This document shows, in pieces, positions 4,860 to 7,247 of a DNA stretch of 7,247 nucleotides; positions within the stretch are counted from its first letter, which is position 1; each line of letters begins with the position of its first letter. The notes beneath the pieces are model-generated. The model worked only from the letters and a program-made list of their open reading frames with translations, did no database searches and was not told the DNA's origin. Location: NCBI GenBank assembly GCA_020697635.1, contig JAEHCT010000063.1:1-7247 (forward strand), written 5' to 3'. Origin of the DNA: Candidatus Bathyarchaeota archaeon (GTDB lineage: Archaea; Thermoproteota; Bathyarchaeia; TCS64). The position numbers were made by a program, and so were the translations under genes.

Positions 4860-6962
4860 TTGAACCGGTACGCGAGGCTCGCACTCCTACTGTTAGTGCT
4901 TACCCTGAGCGTGGGGATGCTCAGCACAGCCATAAACTTACTAGGAGACATCACGCGCCTCGAGCTGGACGAGGGCAAGCCCGGGCCCGCTAACCCCCTA
5001 ATGAATCCCGGGGCCCTCGGTAAATCATCCGACGAGGTCGAGGTAGGTGGCGTGGAGCCCAGGAAGCTCGGCCCAATCATGGAGCTGCGGCTCCCACCCA
5101 AGACGAGGTACCTCAGAAGGGTGCCGGCGGAGAACTACACCGGTAGCAAATGGTACCCCGTGGCCGGCTTCACGTCTGAGCCCTACGAGGGAGACCTCAT
5201 ACCGGACCCCACGGTGGGCGCGTCGGCCACCTTGAACAACCAGTTCTACGTGAACCCCCTCACCGTGTTCACAGGATACGTGACCGTGGCTCCTAAGACC
5301 CAGTCGGTGATATTCAACGGCAGCCTCAGTTACTACCCTGAGGCGCAGAGCTTCGAGTCAACCGAGGCTTTCACCGAGCCGTACTGGGTTAGCCACTCGA
5401 TACACGCCTTTTCCGACGCCGCTTATAGAGCCGCGGAGCCGGTCCCCACCGAGGCCACCCTCGACGTGCCCGACCGGATAGGGTCGCGGCTCAGGGAGCT
5501 CGCGCTGATGGTGACGGAGGGTAAGACAAGCCCCTACGAGAAATACAAAGCCATAGAGGACTACCTGCGGGAGAACTACGAGTTCAGCGAGGACTTCACC
5601 CCTCCGCCGGCGAGCATAGACCCCGTGATATGGTTCCTATTCAACGACAGGAAGGGAACCGGCGCCCACTTCAACTCCGCGCTGATACTGATGGCCCGGA
5701 GCATCGGCCTCCCAGCGAGGGCAGTCATAGGGTTCATGATAGACCCCTGGGCTGAGCACCAGTACGTCATGCCCCAGCAGGCCTACCTCTACGCGGAGGC
5801 CAACCTGGGAAGCATAGGGTGGACCATCTTCGACGCCACCCCCAAGCACTTCGACGAGGGCGAGGTCAACATCACGAGGGAGGCGACCTTCACCAACATC
5901 ACGGGGAACGACCCCGTGGCGCTCAAGGGAAAGACCTTCAACGTCTGGGGCACCGTGACGAACATCAACGGCTCGGCGGTGAGCGGCCCGCAGGTGGAGA
6001 TAATACTCAAGGTAGACAAGATGGACATGAACGAGACGGGGCTCATCGTGGGCGTCGGCTTCGTGGAGGAGGGCTTCTTCAACGTGACCTGCGACGCGTC
6101 GCCGGAGCTCGCGGTCGGGGACTACAACCTCATAGCCCACACCCTAGAGAACAGGTGGTACTTGGAGAGCGTCAGCGACCCGCCCATACGGTTGATGTCG
6201 GAGACCGGCGTCACCATCTCTGGCCCTAAACGGGTCTACGCCGACAAGAACATAACTTACAAGGGCTACGTCGTGGAGACGGCCACGGGTGAGCCCCTCC
6301 CCGACGCCGCTATCCGCGTATGGTACCTGAACAAGACCATTGACGTGGTGAGCGACGGCCGGGGCCAGATCAGCTTTCCGGCGCTGTTCCAGGAGGACGG
6401 CGAAGCTACCATCAGGATGAGGGTGGAGGACACAGACTACTACGTGGGCTCCTACACATCCTTCGGCGTCAGCGTGATGCTGCCGCCGCCCTCCACCGAC
6501 AACCTCTTAGCCCTGCTCTTCGGGTTCCCACAGAACATAATAATCGCGCTGAGCGGCGCAATGGGTGTAGGCGTACTTGCGGCAAGAAGAAGCAGGCGGA
6601 TGAGGGAGGAGGACTTCACGGAGCCCAGGGTAGTCCTCCCGGCAGGGAGAGAGAGAATAGGGTACGAGGACGGCGTCCCCCTGGAGTACAGCAGCTATGA
6701 GGAGGGCGTGGTGAAGCTCTTCAACAGGTTCTACGTCTCCATGATGCGCATATACGGGGACATAGACGACACGATGACCCCGAGGGAGTTCGAGTACATC
6801 CTCATAGACAGGCTGCCGGTGAACGCCCACGCCGCACTGGAGGACCTCGTCACCAGCTACGAGATAGCCATGTACAGCAACATGCCTATCTCGGTGGAGG
6901 ACTTTAAGCGTACCAACGCGACAATAGATTTAATCGTAGAGTTGATGAAGAATGGAAGCTGA
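4860..6962 (+). CDS. Membrane-anchored transglutaminase-fold protein lacking catalytic residues, with DUF4129-like tail
   Basis: The 700-residue protein starts with a hydrophobic segment (7-27), then a linker with the Y-T-G-S-K-W block (93-98) seen before the core in TgpA-type proteins. The transglutaminase core (about 225-330) has KGTGAHFNSA (265-274), GLPARAVIGF (283-292) and GW...FDATP (320-328). Where active enzymes have G-x-C, this one has Gly268; where they have HAW-x-E, it has Y-L-Y-A-E (Tyr309); only Asp325 of the triad remains. Two beta-sandwich, Ig-like repeats follow (about 355-445 and 450-540), then a membrane helix (about 548-575), an RRSRRMR stop-transfer (577-583) and a cytoplasmic DUF4129-like helical tail (about 612-697). 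Many N-x-S/T sites fit an external location. Bacterial TgpA has several N-terminal helices that are absent here. The role is probably structural or binding, not crosslinking. It overlaps the next gene by 11 bases. Confidence 0.8.
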   Translation: MNRYARLALLLLVLTLSVGMLSTAINLLGDITRLELDEGKPGPANPLMNPGALGKSSDEVEVGGVEPRKLGPIMELRLPPKTRYLRRVPAENYTGSKWYPVAGFTSEPYEGDLIPDPTVGASATLNNQFYVNPLTVFTGYVTVAPKTQSVIFNGSLSYYPEAQSFESTEAFTEPYWVSHSIHAFSDAAYRAAEPVPTEATLDVPDRIGSRLRELALMVTEGKTSPYEKYKAIEDYLRENYEFSEDFTPPPASIDPVIWFLFNDRKGTGAHFNSALILMARSIGLPARAVIGFMIDPWAEHQYVMPQQAYLYAEANLGSIGWTIFDATPKHFDEGEVNITREATFTNITGNDPVALKGKTFNVWGTVTNINGSAVSGPQVEIILKVDKMDMNETGLIVGVGFVEEGFFNVTCDASPELAVGDYNLIAHTLENRWYLESVSDPPIRLMSETGVTISGPKRVYADKNITYKGYVVETATGEPLPDAAIRVWYLNKTIDVVSDGRGQISFPALFQEDGEATIRMRVEDTDYYVGSYTSFGVSVMLPPPSTDNLLALLFGFPQNIIIALSGAMGVGVLAARRSRRMREEDFTEPRVVLPAGRERIGYEDGVPLEYSSYEEGVVKLFNRFYVSMMRIYGDIDDTMTPREFEYILIDRLPVNAHAALEDLVTSYEIAMYSNMPISVEDFKRTNATIDLIVELMKNGS

Positions 6963-7247
6963 GAACCGCAGCCGTCTGATCAGGGCCACAGCGCTTTACA
7001 TGTTCGTGGCTGTCGTGCTCAGCGGCATCAGCTTCGCCACACCCTTCACCGTGGGAGACTTCGGCACCTTCCTCCCCTACATGCCCGACTCGCTTATCAA
7101 CGTGAGCATAAGCGTGGTGCTGCTGCCGATGCTGGCGGGAATCACATTGTGGTACCTGGGCGCCCTCCTGAGCATCATCTTCGAGGGGAAGCTCAACAGG
7201 GTGATCGTGAGCGGCCTCTACGCCGGCGGGTTCGCCGCCATAATAGC
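6952..7247 (+). CDS. Multi-helix membrane protein, partial (3' end beyond window)
   Basis: An ATG at 6952, inside the last codons of the transglutaminase-like gene, opens a frame of 98 codons to the right edge without a stop. A polar N terminus (MEAENRSR) is followed by hydrophobic segments at about 12-34, 49-77 and from 83 onward, interrupted by short loops such as FEGKLNR (78-83). No family is recognised. The 11-base overlap points to translational coupling, and the product likely sits in the same membrane as the upstream protein. In bacteria and archaea TgpA-like genes often lie with MoxR ATPase and DUF58 genes, but neither can be seen here. The open frame and codon use make it a convincing gene; the function is unknown. 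Confidence 0.75.
   Translation, partial: MEAENRSRLIRATALYMFVAVVLSGISFATPFTVGDFGTFLPYMPDSLINVSISVVLLPMLAGITLWYLGALLSIIFEGKLNRVIVSGLYAGGFAAII

Overview
The window looks archaeal and chromosomal. The signs are TATA-like boxes about 25-35 bases ahead of starts, short or absent leaders, a GGTG-type ribosome binding site, a mix of ATG, GTG and TTG starts, and AGG/ATA-rich codon use. A member of the Thermoproteota or Bathyarchaeia/Nitrososphaeria-like lineages is plausible, but there is no RNA gene or marker gene here to settle it.

Left part, 1 to about 1.9 kb: visibly AT-richer and accessory in character. It holds the 5' part of a secreted jelly-roll or carbohydrate-binding-like protein on the minus strand (497 down to the left edge). 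Divergent from it is a tyrosine-recombinase (integrase) gene at 645-1571 with an unusual catalytic box and a C-terminal coiled coil. The homology-like reading frame of the integrase runs upstream past its ATG into a (GC)5 tract. The gene lies between two perfect 14-base inverted repeats, ATTT(GC)5 at 612-625 and (GC)5AAAT at 1641-1654. A short zinc-ribbon remnant follows at 1653-1763, then a small promoter-like stretch with a 12-base palindrome.

Right part, about 1.95 kb to the end: GC-richer housekeeping-like DNA. On the minus strand an arginine deiminase (4624-3275) is followed after 42 bases by a 12-helix MFS transporter (3232-1949). This suggests arginine catabolism coupled to transport. 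A 235-base divergent intergenic region (4625-4859) separates them from a plus-strand gene for a 700-residue membrane-anchored transglutaminase-fold protein with a C-terminal DUF4129-like tail. Its predicted catalytic Cys and His are replaced, so it looks like a pseudo-enzyme. Its last codons overlap the start of a multi-helix membrane protein that runs off the right edge, so these two are probably translated together and may form one envelope complex.

Nothing here is proven to be a new system. The two best leads are the pseudo-transglutaminase with its coupled membrane protein, and the (GC)5-bounded integrase with a substituted first catalytic Arg and an apparently lost N terminus.
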